A stretch of 64,000 nt of DNA from Polaribacter septentrionalilitoris. GTDB lineage: Bacteria; Bacteroidota; Bacteroidia; Flavobacteriales; Flavobacteriaceae. A program made the translations under genes and the position numbers. Position 1 is the first letter of the stretch; the number at the start of each line of letters is the position of its first letter. Location of the stretch: the NCBI RefSeq assembly GCF_009832745.1, contig NZ_VRMJ01000014.1, positions 1-64,000 of the forward strand, read 5' to 3'. Below the pieces are notes generated by a model. It saw only the letters and a list, made by a program, of their open reading frames with translations. It was not told the DNA's origin and searched no databases. Shown here piece after piece: positions 25,498 to 35,283 of this stretch.

Positions 25498-25815
25498 TTA
25501 GAACCCCATTCCTGGTATGTTTGGCATTCCGCTTTTTGCTGCAGCAGCCATTTCAGTTTCATTAATTTGTGTAGCTTTTTCAATAGCTTTGTTTAGTGTA
25601 ATTACCAAATAATCTTCCAATTCTTCTGCATCAGCAAGTAAAGATTCATCAATAGAAATCGATTTTATTTCTCTATTTGCAGTTAGCGTAACTTTAATTT
25701 TATCATCAGAAGAATTTTCATCAACCAAAACAGTGTTTAATCTTGTTTTTGTTTCTTCAACTTTTTGTTGCGCTTCTTTTAATTTGCTCATCATTCCTCC
25801 TAAATCTCCAAACAT
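25498..25815 (-). CDS. YbaB/EbfC nucleoid-associated protein
   Basis: The protein has 105 residues from the ATG at 25815 ([21 protein letters not shown]). The extended frame starts upstream of the promoter, so it is rejected. The middle strand region [20 protein letters not shown] and the C-terminal [10 protein letters not shown] are typical. YbaB forms DNA-binding dimers and is usually linked to recR/dnaX, which are not here. Confidence 0.92.
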   Translation of the reverse strand: MFGDLGGMMSKLKEAQQKVEETKTRLNTVLVDENSSDDKIKVTLTANREIKSISIDESLLADAEELEDYLVITLNKAIEKATQINETEMAAAAKSGMPNIPGMGF

Positions 25816-25842
25816 ATCTTTAAATTTTAAGTTTATGAAACA

Positions 25843-25850
25843 CAAAATTA
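25843..25850 (-). promoter_or_regulatory. -7 box for ybaB
   Basis: The minus strand reads TAATTTTG, 27 bases upstream of the ATG at 25815. This supports the shorter YbaB start. Confidence 0.5.
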
Positions 25851-25909
25851 CTGTTTTCATCACTAAAAATGAAACTTTAATTAAGTGATATATTTTCTTG
25901 TAGAAATAC

Positions 25910-25917
25910 TACATTTG
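25910..25917 (+). promoter_or_regulatory. -7 box for the S9 peptidase
   Basis: TACATTTG matches TAnnTTTG. It lies downstream of the longest possible start (25885) and 30 bases before the ATG at 25948, so it decides the start. Confidence 0.55.
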
Positions 25918-25947
25918 CAATCGCTCAATAAAAATAGAACGATAACA

Positions 25948-28047
25948 ATGATGGATGCCAAAGTACCTGTAGCGGATAAAATTCCTTTTGAAATAGAAAA
26001 ACACGGAGATGTTAGAACTGATAATTATTTTTGGATGCGTTTGTCTGATGAACAAAAATTATCAGAAGTAAAAGACACACAAACTCAAAAAGTTGTTAAT
26101 TATTTAGAGGAAGAAAATGCGTATTTTGATGCAATAACCAATCCTACAAAAAACTTTCAAGACAATTTATTTGAGGAAATGAAAGGAAGAATTAAAGAGG
26201 ATGATGCATCAGTACCTTATAAGAGCAATGGTTATTTTTACATCACGCGTTATGAAAAAGGAAAGCAATATCCTATTTATAGTAGAAAAAAAGAGCATTT
26301 AGAAGCCAAAGAAGAAGTTTTGTTTGATGTCAATACAATGGCAAAAGGCTTTGATTATTATCAACTAGGAGGTTTAAATGTTTCTCCTGATAATAAATTG
26401 GCTGTTTTTGCTACAGATACAGTGAGTAGGAGACAATATTTTTTACGAATCAAAAACTTAGAAACGGGTGAGATTTACAAAGATATTATCGAAAATACAA
26501 CAGGAGGTTCAGTTTGGGCTAATGACAATAAAACCATTTTTTATACTAAAAAAGACCCAGTTACTTTACGAAGTGTAAAAATCTTTAGACATGTTTTAGG
26601 CACACCAGCATCAGAAGATGTAGAAGTATATCATGAAAAAGATGAAACATTTGGAACTTATGTTACTAAATCTAAATCTAAAAAGTACATTATTATTGGT
26701 TCTTACAGCACTGTTTCTACAGAGGCACAATTTTTAGAAGCTGATAACCCAACAGGAAAATTTAAACTCTTACAACCAAGAGAAAGAGATTTAGAATACA
26801 ATGTATCCCATTATGGAGACTCTTTTTACATCCTTACCAATAAAGACAAGGCAACCAATTTTAAGTTGATGAAAACTCCGGTTTCTGCAACTGAAAAAGA
26901 AAATTGGACAGATGTAATTCCGCATAGAGAAGACACTTTACTAGAAGATTTTTTAATTTTTAAAGACTACTTGGTTTTAGAAGAGCGTAATAATGGCTTG
27001 AGTAAAATACGATTTAAAAGTTGGGATGACACAGAAGATTATTATTTACCTTTTGATGAAGAAACTTACTCTGTAAGTGTGTATGCAAATCCTGAGTTTA
27101 ATACTCAGATTATTCGTTATGTCTACAACTCATTTACAACACCAAGTTCTGTGATAGATTTTAATATGAAATCAAAAGAAAAAGACATCAAAAAAGAGCA
27201 AGAAGTGTTAGGAGGTAAGTTTGATAAAAAGAATTATATCAGCAAGCGAATTTGGGCAACAGCAAGAGATGGTAAAAAAGTACCAATTTCTTTGGTGTAT
27301 CATAAAAATACTGAGTTAAATGGTGAAACTCCAGTGTTACAATATTCATATGGTTCTTACGGATATACAATTCCAGATAGTTTTTCTACAACACGTTTAA
27401 GTCTATTAGACAGGGGTTTTGTTTATGCTTTAGCACACATTCGTGGAAGCGAATATTTAGGAAGAAATTGGTATGAGGATGGTAAGATGTTGAATAAAAA
27501 AAATACGTTTTACGATTTTATTGATTGTTCTAAGTTCTTGATTGAAAACAATTATACATCATCAAAGCATTTGTATGCCATGGGTGGTTCTGCAGGTGGT
27601 TTATTAATGGGAGCTATTGTAAATATGAATCCTGAATTGTATAACGGAATTATTGCGGCTGTTCCTTTTGTAGATGTAGTTTCTACGATGATTGATGAAA
27701 GTATACCATTAACCACAGGAGAATATGATGAATGGGGAAATCCAAACGATAAAATATTTTACGAATACATAAAATCCTATTCACCTTATGATAATGTTAC
27801 TCAACAAGATTATCCAACTTTATTAGTGACAACAGGTTTTCACGATTCTCAAGTACAATATTGGGAACCAGCAAAATGGGTGGCTAAATTGAGAGAATTA
27901 AAAACTGATGCTAATTTGTTATTGTTGCATACAAATATGGAAACAGGTCATGGAGGTGCTTCTGGTAGATTCGATTCTCTTAAAGAAACAGCAAGAGATT
28001 ATACGTTTTTATTGAGTCTTGAAAATAAATTAGTACCTATAAAATAG
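25948..28047 (+). CDS. S9 family oligopeptidase (oligopeptidase B type)
   Basis: The protein has about 699 residues from paired ATGs at 25948/25951. An N-terminal seven-bladed propeller region begins near DNYFWMRLSDEQ and is followed by the alpha/beta-hydrolase domain. The nucleophile Ser is in GGSAGGLLMGA, the Asp lies near TGFHDSQV, and the His is in METGHGGASGR. The substrate-side segment PFVDVVSTMIDE is typical of oligopeptidase B. There is no signal peptide, so it is probably cytosolic and trims peptides after basic residues. It is monocistronic. Confidence 0.9.
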   Translation: MMDAKVPVADKIPFEIEKHGDVRTDNYFWMRLSDEQKLSEVKDTQTQKVVNYLEEENAYFDAITNPTKNFQDNLFEEMKGRIKEDDASVPYKSNGYFYITRYEKGKQYPIYSRKKEHLEAKEEVLFDVNTMAKGFDYYQLGGLNVSPDNKLAVFATDTVSRRQYFLRIKNLETGEIYKDIIENTTGGSVWANDNKTIFYTKKDPVTLRSVKIFRHVLGTPASEDVEVYHEKDETFGTYVTKSKSKKYIIIGSYSTVSTEAQFLEADNPTGKFKLLQPRERDLEYNVSHYGDSFYILTNKDKATNFKLMKTPVSATEKENWTDVIPHREDTLLEDFLIFKDYLVLEERNNGLSKIRFKSWDDTEDYYLPFDEETYSVSVYANPEFNTQIIRYVYNSFTTPSSVIDFNMKSKEKDIKKEQEVLGGKFDKKNYISKRIWATARDGKKVPISLVYHKNTELNGETPVLQYSYGSYGYTIPDSFSTTRLSLLDRGFVYALAHIRGSEYLGRNWYEDGKMLNKKNTFYDFIDCSKFLIENNYTSSKHLYAMGGSAGGLLMGAIVNMNPELYNGIIAAVPFVDVVSTMIDESIPLTTGEYDEWGNPNDKIFYEYIKSYSPYDNVTQQDYPTLLVTTGFHDSQVQYWEPAKWVAKLRELKTDANLLLLHTNMETGHGGASGRFDSLKETARDYTFLLSLENKLVPIK

Positions 28048-28079
28048 TGGAATCTCTTTTCAGATTTCATTAATAAATG

Positions 28080-28087
28080 TACTTTTG
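28080..28087 (+). promoter_or_regulatory. -7 box for the cysteate-synthase-like gene
   Basis: TACTTTTG fits TAnnTTTG and lies 54 bases before the ATG at 28142. Confidence 0.5.
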
Positions 28088-28141
28088 CATCCGAAATCGA
28101 GATACACAATATTTTGGTGTTATTATCGATAAATAGTTAGG

Positions 28142-29137
28142 ATGACCAGAAATCAAGGAATCACAAATTCGATTTTAGAATTAGTTGGAGAAACACCACT
28201 AATCAAACTTCATAAGATTACTAAAAATCTACCAGGTACTTATTATGCAAAGTTTGAGGCATTTAATCCAGGTCATTCTGCCAAAGATAGAATAGCACTT
28301 CACATTGTTCAAAACGCAGAAAAAAAAGGAATTCTAAAAAAAGGAGCTACAATCGTAGAAACTACTTCTGGAAATACAGGCTTTAGTTTGGCAATGATTA
28401 GTATTGTTAAAGGCTATAAATGTATTTTAGCAGTGAGTGATAAATCTTCTCGAGATAAAATAGATTTGTTAAAATCTATGGGAGCAGAAGTGCATGTTTG
28501 TCCAGCAAATGTTCCGCCAGAAGATCCAAGGTCGTATTATGAGGTTGCTAAAACAATTCATAAAAAAACAAAAAACTCAGTTTACATCAATCAGTATTTT
28601 AACGAATTAAATATTGAAGCACATTACAGATCTACAGGCCCTGAACTTTGGCAACAAACTGATGGTAAAATCACTCATTTGGTTGTAGCAAGTGGAACAG
28701 GAGGTACAATTTCTGGCTCAGGAAAATATTTGAAAGAGAAAAATTCGAATGTTAAAGTATTAGGAGTTGATGCTATTGGTTCTGTTATTAAAAAATATCA
28801 CGAGACAAGAGAGTTAGACCTTAATGAGGTTAGTCCTTATAAAATTGAAGGTTTAGGAAAAAACCTAATCCCAACAGCTACAGATTTTGATGTAGTTGAT
28901 ATTTACGAAAAAGTATCTGATAAAGATGCTGCTTTAGAAGCTAGAAATATTGTTAAAAAAGAAGGCATGTTCCCTGGTTACACAAGTGGAGCGGTTATGC
29001 AAGCCACAAAACAATATGCAGCAAAAGGTATGTTTTCTGACAAAAGTGTTGTTGTGCTTATTTTTCCAGACCATGGATCACGTTATATGAATAAAATTTA
29101 TAGTGATCATTGGATGAGAGAAAATGGTTTTTTATAG
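28142..29137 (+). CDS. PLP-dependent cysteine/cysteate synthase-like enzyme
   Basis: The protein has 331 residues, fold type II PLP enzyme of the CysK/CBS family. The PLP lysine is Lys48 in NPGHSAKDR, the substrate loop TSGNTG is at 75-80, and the phosphate-binding SGTGGTISG is near 180-188. It lacks the heme-binding and CBS-pair domains of cystathionine beta-synthases. It may make cysteine, cystathionine or, given the alpha-oxoamine synthase 85 bases downstream, cysteate for sulfonolipids. The family call is firm; the cysteate role is inferred from the pairing. Confidence 0.8.
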   Translation: MTRNQGITNSILELVGETPLIKLHKITKNLPGTYYAKFEAFNPGHSAKDRIALHIVQNAEKKGILKKGATIVETTSGNTGFSLAMISIVKGYKCILAVSDKSSRDKIDLLKSMGAEVHVCPANVPPEDPRSYYEVAKTIHKKTKNSVYINQYFNELNIEAHYRSTGPELWQQTDGKITHLVVASGTGGTISGSGKYLKEKNSNVKVLGVDAIGSVIKKYHETRELDLNEVSPYKIEGLGKNLIPTATDFDVVDIYEKVSDKDAALEARNIVKKEGMFPGYTSGAVMQATKQYAAKGMFSDKSVVVLIFPDHGSRYMNKIYSDHWMRENGFL

Positions 29138-29222
29138 GCGCCAATTACCTTTACTACAATTTGATAAACTGTAAAAAAAGCGGTTACTTTGCACTTTCTA
29201 AGAAAAACAAAAAACAGAGAAA

Positions 29223-30470
29223 ATGACGAAAGATTTATTTGAAAAAATTGTTGCTGATAAAGGTCCTCTAGGAAACTGGGCAGATAAAGCTGAAGGCTAT
29301 TATGTGTTTCCTAAATTAGAAGGACCAATCTCTAATAGAATGTCTTTTAATGGCAAAAAAGTAGTTACTTGGAGTATTAATGATTATTTAGGATTGGCAA
29401 ATCATCCTGAGGTTTTAAAAGTAGATGGTGCCGCTGCTAATGAGCATGGAATGGCTTACCCTATGGGAGCAAGAATGATGTCTGGCCATACACCTTACCA
29501 TGAACAACTAGAGAAAGAATGTGCGGAATTTGTAGATAAAGAAAAAGCATATTTATTAAACTTCGGTTACCAAGGAATTATGTCTGCAATAGATGCTTTG
29601 GTTTCAAAAAATGATGTTATTGTGTATGACGTAGATACTCATGCATGTATTATAGATGGTGTTCGTTTACATCAGGGCAAGCGATTTGTGTACAAACACA
29701 ATGACATGGAAAGCTTTGAAAAAAATATGAAACGTGCTGTTAAGATGGCTGAAAAAACAGGCGGAGGAATTTTAGCAATTTCTGAAGGTGTTTTTGGAAT
29801 GCGAGGAGAACAAGGACGATTAAAAGAAATTTGTGCATTAAAAGAAAAGTACAATTTCCGTTTATTGGTTGATGATGCTCATGGATTTGGAACACTTGGA
29901 GAAGGAGGTAGAGGTACAGGTTTTGAACAAGGAGTTCAAGATCAAATTGATGTATATTTTGCCACATTTGCAAAATCTATGGCAGGAATTGGTGCGTTTT
30001 TAGCAGGAAATAAAGATGTAATTCAATTTCTACAATATAACATGCGTTCTCAAATGTTTGCAAAATCGTTACCAATGGCCATGGTTAAAGGAGCATTAAA
30101 ACGTTTGGATATGATACGTACAATGCCAGAATTAAAAGAGAAACTTTGGGAAAATACTAATGCTTTACAATCTGGTTTACGTGAGGCTGGTTTTGATTTA
30201 GGAACTACACAAACGTGTATTACACCTGTATATTTAAAAGGTGATATTCCTGAAGCAATGGCTATGGTTAACGATTTACGTGAAAATCATGGAATTTTCT
30301 GCTCTATTGTTGTATATCCTGTAATACCTAAAGGATTAATTATTTTAAGATTAATACCTACAGCAACACATACACAAGAAGATATTGATGAAACAATTAC
30401 AGCATTTTCTGCAATTAGAGAAAATCTAGAAAACGGTACTTACAAAAAAATTGCAGCTGCAATGATGTAG
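29223..30470 (+). CDS. Alpha-oxoamine synthase, candidate cysteate acyltransferase
   Basis: The protein has 415 residues, fold type I PLP enzyme of the KBL/BioF/serine palmitoyltransferase family, which condenses an amino acid with an acyl thioester. VDTHACIIDG is at 138-146, DDAHGFGTLGEGGRG at 217-231 and the PLP lysine Lys251 in FATFAKSMAG. It carries an N-terminal extension of about 45 residues absent from KBL. In Flavobacterium a related enzyme (cysteate-fatty acyltransferase) starts capnine sulfonolipid synthesis. The neighbouring CysK-like gene makes that role likely here, but serine palmitoyltransferase is not excluded. Confidence 0.8.
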   Translation: MTKDLFEKIVADKGPLGNWADKAEGYYVFPKLEGPISNRMSFNGKKVVTWSINDYLGLANHPEVLKVDGAAANEHGMAYPMGARMMSGHTPYHEQLEKECAEFVDKEKAYLLNFGYQGIMSAIDALVSKNDVIVYDVDTHACIIDGVRLHQGKRFVYKHNDMESFEKNMKRAVKMAEKTGGGILAISEGVFGMRGEQGRLKEICALKEKYNFRLLVDDAHGFGTLGEGGRGTGFEQGVQDQIDVYFATFAKSMAGIGAFLAGNKDVIQFLQYNMRSQMFAKSLPMAMVKGALKRLDMIRTMPELKEKLWENTNALQSGLREAGFDLGTTQTCITPVYLKGDIPEAMAMVNDLRENHGIFCSIVVYPVIPKGLIILRLIPTATHTQEDIDETITAFSAIRENLENGTYKKIAAAMM

Positions 30471-30493
30471 TTTTTTCTAAACTTATATATACT

Positions 30494-30525
30494 AAAAAAA
30501 CCGAGCAATTTGCTCGGTTTTTTTT
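30494..30525 (+). terminator. Terminator of the acyltransferase gene
   Basis: Arms with core CCGAGCA (30501-30507) and TGCTCGG (30511-30517), extended by an A-run and a T-run, enclose the 3-base loop ATT. The T-run continues to 30525. The following 168 bases up to the TrkH stop hold nothing recognisable. Confidence 0.9.
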
Positions 30526-30693
30526 GTGAATTTAATCTATTTTTCCAATCTATTTTGGTTATCTAAAAAAATTAAGAGTATTTATTTAAAACCTTATTAC
30601 ATCATGCCAACTTTGATCTTACCGAAAATCTATTGGTCTAATATTATCTAATTAAATCTACTAGCATGTAGCTTTTATTTTACCATACTTCAG

Positions 30694-32046
30694 TTAAACT
30701 GCTAAATCATCCGTTTTTATATTTTTTATTTTTTTTTCTTTTTGTTGCAACAAAGCAAATCCAAAAGTTAGAACTCCAACACGACCAATAAACATTAAAA
30801 TAATAATCAACGTTTTACCAATATTAGATAAATCTGCAGTAATACCTGTACTGAGTCCAACAGTTCCCAAAGCTGACGCTACTTCAAATAATATGCTCTC
30901 GAAAGAAAAGTTTTCAAAATAAGAAAGCAAAAATGAAAATATAAAAATTAAACTCGTATAAAGTATAAAAGTAGACGTAGCTACATAAATTCTTTCAAAT
31001 GGTATACGTCTGTTTAAAAATGTAATTTTTTTCTGTCCAAACAATCTGCTTTTCAATATAGATAGCATTGCAGTTAAAGTAGTTATTTTCATTCCTCCAG
31101 CAGTTCCTGAGGGTGAAGCTCCAATATACATTAGAAAGGTTACAAACAATAATATTGGTAAAGACAATTCACCTATTGGTATAGTGTTAAATCCCACTGT
31201 TGTCATAGCAGACATTGCTTGAAAGAAAGAGGTCATTAGTGAACTGTTTTTACCGAGAATAGATGATGATTCTGTTGTGTAAATGATTAAAGTACCTAAA
31301 AAAAGTAAAAACAAAAACCCATAAATAATGATTTTAGTAGTAAACGAAATTTCTTTAGATTTACCTCTTATTCGATACCATAAATCTGTAATAACTATAA
31401 AACCTAAAGAACCAGAAATGGCCAGTATAGATATAATTGTATTTATAAAAGAATTGTCTTGGTAATCTTCAAATCCATCATTAAATAATCCAAATCCTGC
31501 TGTACAAAAAGATGAAATGCTATGAAACATTGAAAACCAAATGGCTTTTAAACTTTCCATTCCAGAATTGGTAAAGGCAAAGTACAATAAGATAGCTCCA
31601 ACAGTTTCCATTATTAGGGTAAAAACAATAACGCTTTGAATAAAATCTTTTATTCGAATTGTGTTTGGTAAAGTAAATTCTGCACCTATTAGTTTACTAT
31701 GCCAATGCGTTATATTTTTTGTGGTAAAAATTAAATAGTAGGTTGTTAGTGTCATGTATCCAATTCCGCCAATTTGTATCAATGCCATAATAACAAATTG
31801 ACCAAAAAAGTTATAGGAATCAAAAACGCTTATCGTAACAAGACCTGTAGTTGAAATAGCGGAAGTTGAAATAAATAAATTATCTAAAAAGGAAATGTCA
31901 GTTTTGTGAAATAAAGGAATTGACAGTAGAATAAATCCAATTAGTGTATATAAAAAGAAACCCCAAACTAAGTTCATTTGAGGCGATTTACTAATTTGGA
32001 ATTTTAGATACCAATTAGATATTTTCTTGTATGTTGTATTTCCCAT
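30694..32046 (-). CDS. TrkH/KtrB-type potassium transporter subunit
   Basis: The protein has 450 residues with about ten hydrophobic helices and the four pore-loop filters of the SKT family: STTGLVT, TAGFGLF, TVGFNTI and TVGLSTG. The length suits a KtrB-like transporter. The partner TrkA/KtrA gating subunit, which binds nucleotide, is not next to it and is not seen in the window. It stands alone in a minus-strand run. Confidence 0.88.
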   Translation of the reverse strand: MGNTTYKKISNWYLKFQISKSPQMNLVWGFFLYTLIGFILLSIPLFHKTDISFLDNLFISTSAISTTGLVTISVFDSYNFFGQFVIMALIQIGGIGYMTLTTYYLIFTTKNITHWHSKLIGAEFTLPNTIRIKDFIQSVIVFTLIMETVGAILLYFAFTNSGMESLKAIWFSMFHSISSFCTAGFGLFNDGFEDYQDNSFINTIISILAISGSLGFIVITDLWYRIRGKSKEISFTTKIIIYGFLFLLFLGTLIIYTTESSSILGKNSSLMTSFFQAMSAMTTVGFNTIPIGELSLPILLFVTFLMYIGASPSGTAGGMKITTLTAMLSILKSRLFGQKKITFLNRRIPFERIYVATSTFILYTSLIFIFSFLLSYFENFSFESILFEVASALGTVGLSTGITADLSNIGKTLIIILMFIGRVGVLTFGFALLQQKEKKIKNIKTDDLAV

Positions 32047-32193
32047 AGTTTAGGTTTCTATTTTATATTTTGTATTTTTTTATAAAATATTGATTTTTTT
32101 CTTCTAAAACTCGTCTAGCGTAATTTTTTTAAATATAGGAATAACAAAGTTAGTTTTTTATTTTTCAAAAAAAGATAGTAAAAACACTATCAT

Positions 32194-32991
32194 TTAATCA
32201 ACCATAGTTGTTTCCTTAATTTTACTTTCTAAATTATCAAAATCATACAAATCTTTATCTAATAGATGAGAAGGGAATACATTTTGTAAAGCATTCATCA
32301 TAATAGAATTTCTATCAGGAAAATCAGTTTCCCAATTGGTTATCATTTGTTTTACTTTTTTACGTTGTAAATTTTCTTGAGAACCGCATAAATTACAAGG
32401 AATTATAGGGAAATCCATAAAATTAGAATACATTTCAATATCACTTTCTTTACAAAAAGACAATGGTCTTAATACTTCCAAATCACCTGCATCATTTTTA
32501 AATTTTGGAGGCATAGTCTCTAGTTTTCCTGCAAAAAAGAAGTTCAAGAAAAAGGTTTCTAAAATATCATTTCTATGATGACCTAAAGCAATTTTATTGC
32601 ATCCTAAATCTTTTGCAGCTTCGTATAAAGTTCCCCTTCTTAAGCGTGAACAAAGACTACATGTTGTTTTACCTTCTGGAGTTTTCTCCATCACAATTTT
32701 GTAGGTATTCTTTTCAATAATTTTATAATCTACTCCTAAATTCTCTAAATAACTAGGTAAAACTTCTTCTGGAAAATTAGGTTGTTTTTGATCTAAGTTC
32801 ACTGCAATCAAATCAAAAGAAATGGGTGCTACTTTTTGAAAATATAATAACAAATTTAGCAGTGTATAACTATCTTTTCCACCAGAAAGACAAACCATAA
32901 TTTTATCTCCATCTTCAATCATCGTATATTGCTGGATGGCTTCAGCAACTGCTTTTTGCAATTTTTTTGTAACTTGTTTTAAATTTTCCAT
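32194..32991 (-). CDS. ttcA: tRNA 2-thiocytidine(32) synthetase TtcA
   Basis: The protein has 265 residues. The PP-loop SGGKDS is at 36-41. Two CxxC motifs (Cys111/Cys114 in CSLC and Cys199/Cys202 in CNLC) would bind the Fe-S cluster used in sulfur transfer. It thiolates cytidine 32 of some tRNAs. The -7 box ends 5 bases before the ATG, so the mRNA is probably leaderless. Confidence 0.92.
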   Translation of the reverse strand: MENLKQVTKKLQKAVAEAIQQYTMIEDGDKIMVCLSGGKDSYTLLNLLLYFQKVAPISFDLIAVNLDQKQPNFPEEVLPSYLENLGVDYKIIEKNTYKIVMEKTPEGKTTCSLCSRLRRGTLYEAAKDLGCNKIALGHHRNDILETFFLNFFFAGKLETMPPKFKNDAGDLEVLRPLSFCKESDIEMYSNFMDFPIIPCNLCGSQENLQRKKVKQMITNWETDFPDRNSIMMNALQNVFPSHLLDKDLYDFDNLESKIKETTMVD

Positions 32992-32996
32992 AGTGG

Positions 32997-33004
32997 CAAA
33001 AATA
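32997..33004 (-). promoter_or_regulatory. -7 box for ttcA, near start codon
   Basis: The minus strand reads TATTTTTG then five bases then ATG, the spacing expected for a leaderless transcript. Confidence 0.5.
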
Positions 33005-33015
33005 CTATTTCGTAA

Positions 33016-34197
33016 CTAATTATTGAGATGAGTAGTATTGCTTTTTAAAGAAATTAATCCAAAAATAGGACCAATAGCTAAAATTGTAAATACCCAATAA
33101 CTATTAAAGTTAGAAAATAAATAGGTAAGGAGTTGAATACTTATAATAGTTATTGCAAAGCCTATAGAGTTTACGATGGTTAAAGCTGTTCCTTTTTCTC
33201 TTGCTTTGGTATTTTGAGCAACTAAAGTTGAAAATTGAGGAGAATCTGAAATAACTACCATTCCCCAGAAAATTAAAAATATAATAAATACAGTTTCAGA
33301 AGTTTGCATAACTAAAAAGGGAAATAATAAACAACAAATACCAGAGAATAATAAACTATAAAACGCTACTTTTTTTGAGCTGATTTTTTCTGAGATATAA
33401 CCTCCAAAAACACAAGAAAGACTACCTATACCAATTATTAAAAAAGCAAGCAAGGGTATGTTAAATGTAGTGTTATTGTGTATATCAGAATAGATTCTTA
33501 AGAGTACAGGTACAAAAGCCCAAAAGGCATACAATTCCCACATATGGCCAAAATAACCAAAAGCTGCTTTCTTAAATTGTTGCTGTTTAAAGACTGTAAA
33601 ACAAATGCGTAAATCTATTTTTATTGCAGCTTTTCTAAATGGTCCATTAGGTACAAGAAGTAAGATTAAAACCCCTCCAAATACAGCCAAAGAAGAAGTA
33701 CATATCAGTACACTTTTCCAAGAATATGGTTCTAAAATATCTTTTAATAAATGGGGTAATGCAGTTCCTAAAACCAAAGCACCTACTAAAAAACCAAGAG
33801 ATTTACCCAATCCTTTGTTGTAATAATCTGTGGCAATCTTCATTCCTACAGGATAAATTCCGGCTAAAAAAAATCCAGTTAAAAAACGTAAACTCAATAA
33901 CGTAAATAATGTCTGATTATCAAAAATTAGTCCCAAGTTAAAAAATGAACCTAAAACAGCACTAATAAAAAATACTTTTGAAGGAGCAAAACGATCAGCA
34001 ATCGTTAACAATGCAAAAAATAAAGTTCCTATAATAAAGCCAAATTGAACAGCAGAAGTTAAGTGACCTAGGGCACCAGAATTTAAATCAAAAGCTTTCA
34101 CTAAATCAGCAATAATCCCATTTCCTGCAAACCACAAAGAAGTACAACAAAATTGAGAGATGATAATGACAGGAAGGATGTGTTTGGGTATTTTCAT
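33016..34197 (-). CDS. MFS transporter
   Basis: The protein has 393 residues and about twelve hydrophobic helices, starting MKIPKHILPVIIISQFCCTSLWFAGNG. The loop between helices 2 and 3 carries ADRFAPSKVF (the place of the MFS motif A), and helix 4/5 carries FLAGIYPVGMKIATDYYNKGLG. The substrate cannot be told. It is divergent from the HMG-CoA lyase gene and shares an 83-base promoter region with it. Confidence 0.88.
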   Translation of the reverse strand: MKIPKHILPVIIISQFCCTSLWFAGNGIIADLVKAFDLNSGALGHLTSAVQFGFIIGTLFFALLTIADRFAPSKVFFISAVLGSFFNLGLIFDNQTLFTLLSLRFLTGFFLAGIYPVGMKIATDYYNKGLGKSLGFLVGALVLGTALPHLLKDILEPYSWKSVLICTSSLAVFGGVLILLLVPNGPFRKAAIKIDLRICFTVFKQQQFKKAAFGYFGHMWELYAFWAFVPVLLRIYSDIHNNTTFNIPLLAFLIIGIGSLSCVFGGYISEKISSKKVAFYSLLFSGICCLLFPFLVMQTSETVFIIFLIFWGMVVISDSPQFSTLVAQNTKAREKGTALTIVNSIGFAITIISIQLLTYLFSNFNSYWVFTILAIGPIFGLISLKSNTTHLNN

Positions 34198-34266
34198 TTA
34201 AAAGCGAAAGTACCAAAAACCATTGTATAATCAATTTAAAATGTTTTGCAACTGCAATTGTTTGGC

Positions 34267-34274
34267 TATCTTTG
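34267..34274 (+). promoter_or_regulatory. -7 box for HMG-CoA lyase, near start codon
   Basis: TATCTTTG, six bases, then ATG at 34281. The spacing suggests a leaderless mRNA and rules out the TTG at 34272. Confidence 0.55.
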
Positions 34275-34280
34275 AAACTG

Positions 34281-35135
34281 ATGAGAAAAGTAAAAATCAT
34301 AGAATGTCCAAGAGATGCAATGCAAGGAATAAAATCGCATTTTATTCCAACAGACAAAAAGGCATTGTATATCAATTCTTTACTTAAAGTTGGTTTTGAT
34401 ACCATTGATTTTGGCAGCTTTGTATCACCAAAAGCAATTCCGCAAATGCGAGATACTGCAGCAGTTTTATCACAATTGGATTTATCGAAAACTAAAAGTA
34501 AATTATTGGCAATTATTGCTAATTTAAGAGGCGCAAATGACGCAGTTCAGTTTGAAGAAATTGATTATTTAGGATATCCCTTCTCTATCTCAGAGAATTT
34601 TCAAATGCGAAATACCCATAAAACAATAGACGAATCTATAGTTACTTTAGAAGGAATTCTGAATCTCGCTGATAAAAACAAAAAAGAAGTTGTTGCATAC
34701 CTTTCTATGGGATTTGGAAACCCTTATGGAGATCCATGGAATGTGGAAATCGTTGGAAATTGGACAGAGAAACTCTCTAAAATGGGAGTAAAGATTTTAT
34801 CATTATCAGATACCATTGGTAGCTCTACTCCTAAAGTAATTGAGTATTTATTTTCTAATTTAATTCCAAAATATCCTGAAATAGAATTTGGTGCACATTT
34901 GCACACTACACCAGACAAATGGCACGAAAAGGTTGATGCCGCTTACAAAGCAGGGTGTAATCGTTTCGATGGAGCCATTAAAGGATATGGAGGTTGTCCA
35001 ATGGCAAAAGATGAGCTTACTGGAAATATGCCAACTGAAAAGTTAGTGAGTTATTTTACTGCTCAAAAAGCTGATACTAATATTAGACCAATGAGCTTTG
35101 AAAGTGCTTATAACAAGGCTTTGGAGGTATTTTAA
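34281..35135 (+). CDS. Hydroxymethylglutaryl-CoA lyase
   Basis: The protein has 284 residues, TIM-barrel HMGL family. It cleaves HMG-CoA to acetoacetate and acetyl-CoA in leucine breakdown. The start motif is MRKVKIIECPRDAMQG (family Glu-x-x-Arg-Asp), then FGSFVSPKAIPQM, LSLSDTIGSSTP, GAHLHTT (metal His pair) and the C-terminal GYGGCPMAKD with the active-site cysteine. No other leucine-degradation gene is adjacent. Confidence 0.93.
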   Translation: MRKVKIIECPRDAMQGIKSHFIPTDKKALYINSLLKVGFDTIDFGSFVSPKAIPQMRDTAAVLSQLDLSKTKSKLLAIIANLRGANDAVQFEEIDYLGYPFSISENFQMRNTHKTIDESIVTLEGILNLADKNKKEVVAYLSMGFGNPYGDPWNVEIVGNWTEKLSKMGVKILSLSDTIGSSTPKVIEYLFSNLIPKYPEIEFGAHLHTTPDKWHEKVDAAYKAGCNRFDGAIKGYGGCPMAKDELTGNMPTEKLVSYFTAQKADTNIRPMSFESAYNKALEVF

Positions 35136-35283
35136 TGTGTTTAATTATTTGTTTTATTCATTGAACAACAATAGTCTTAAAAGTTTCTTAAAATAGTATA
35201 AAAAAGTCTTAATTAACAGTTTTTTGTTAGTTGTTGATGTCTTTTTTGTTTAGTTTAGATGAAAATTAATTAAACAAAAAAAT

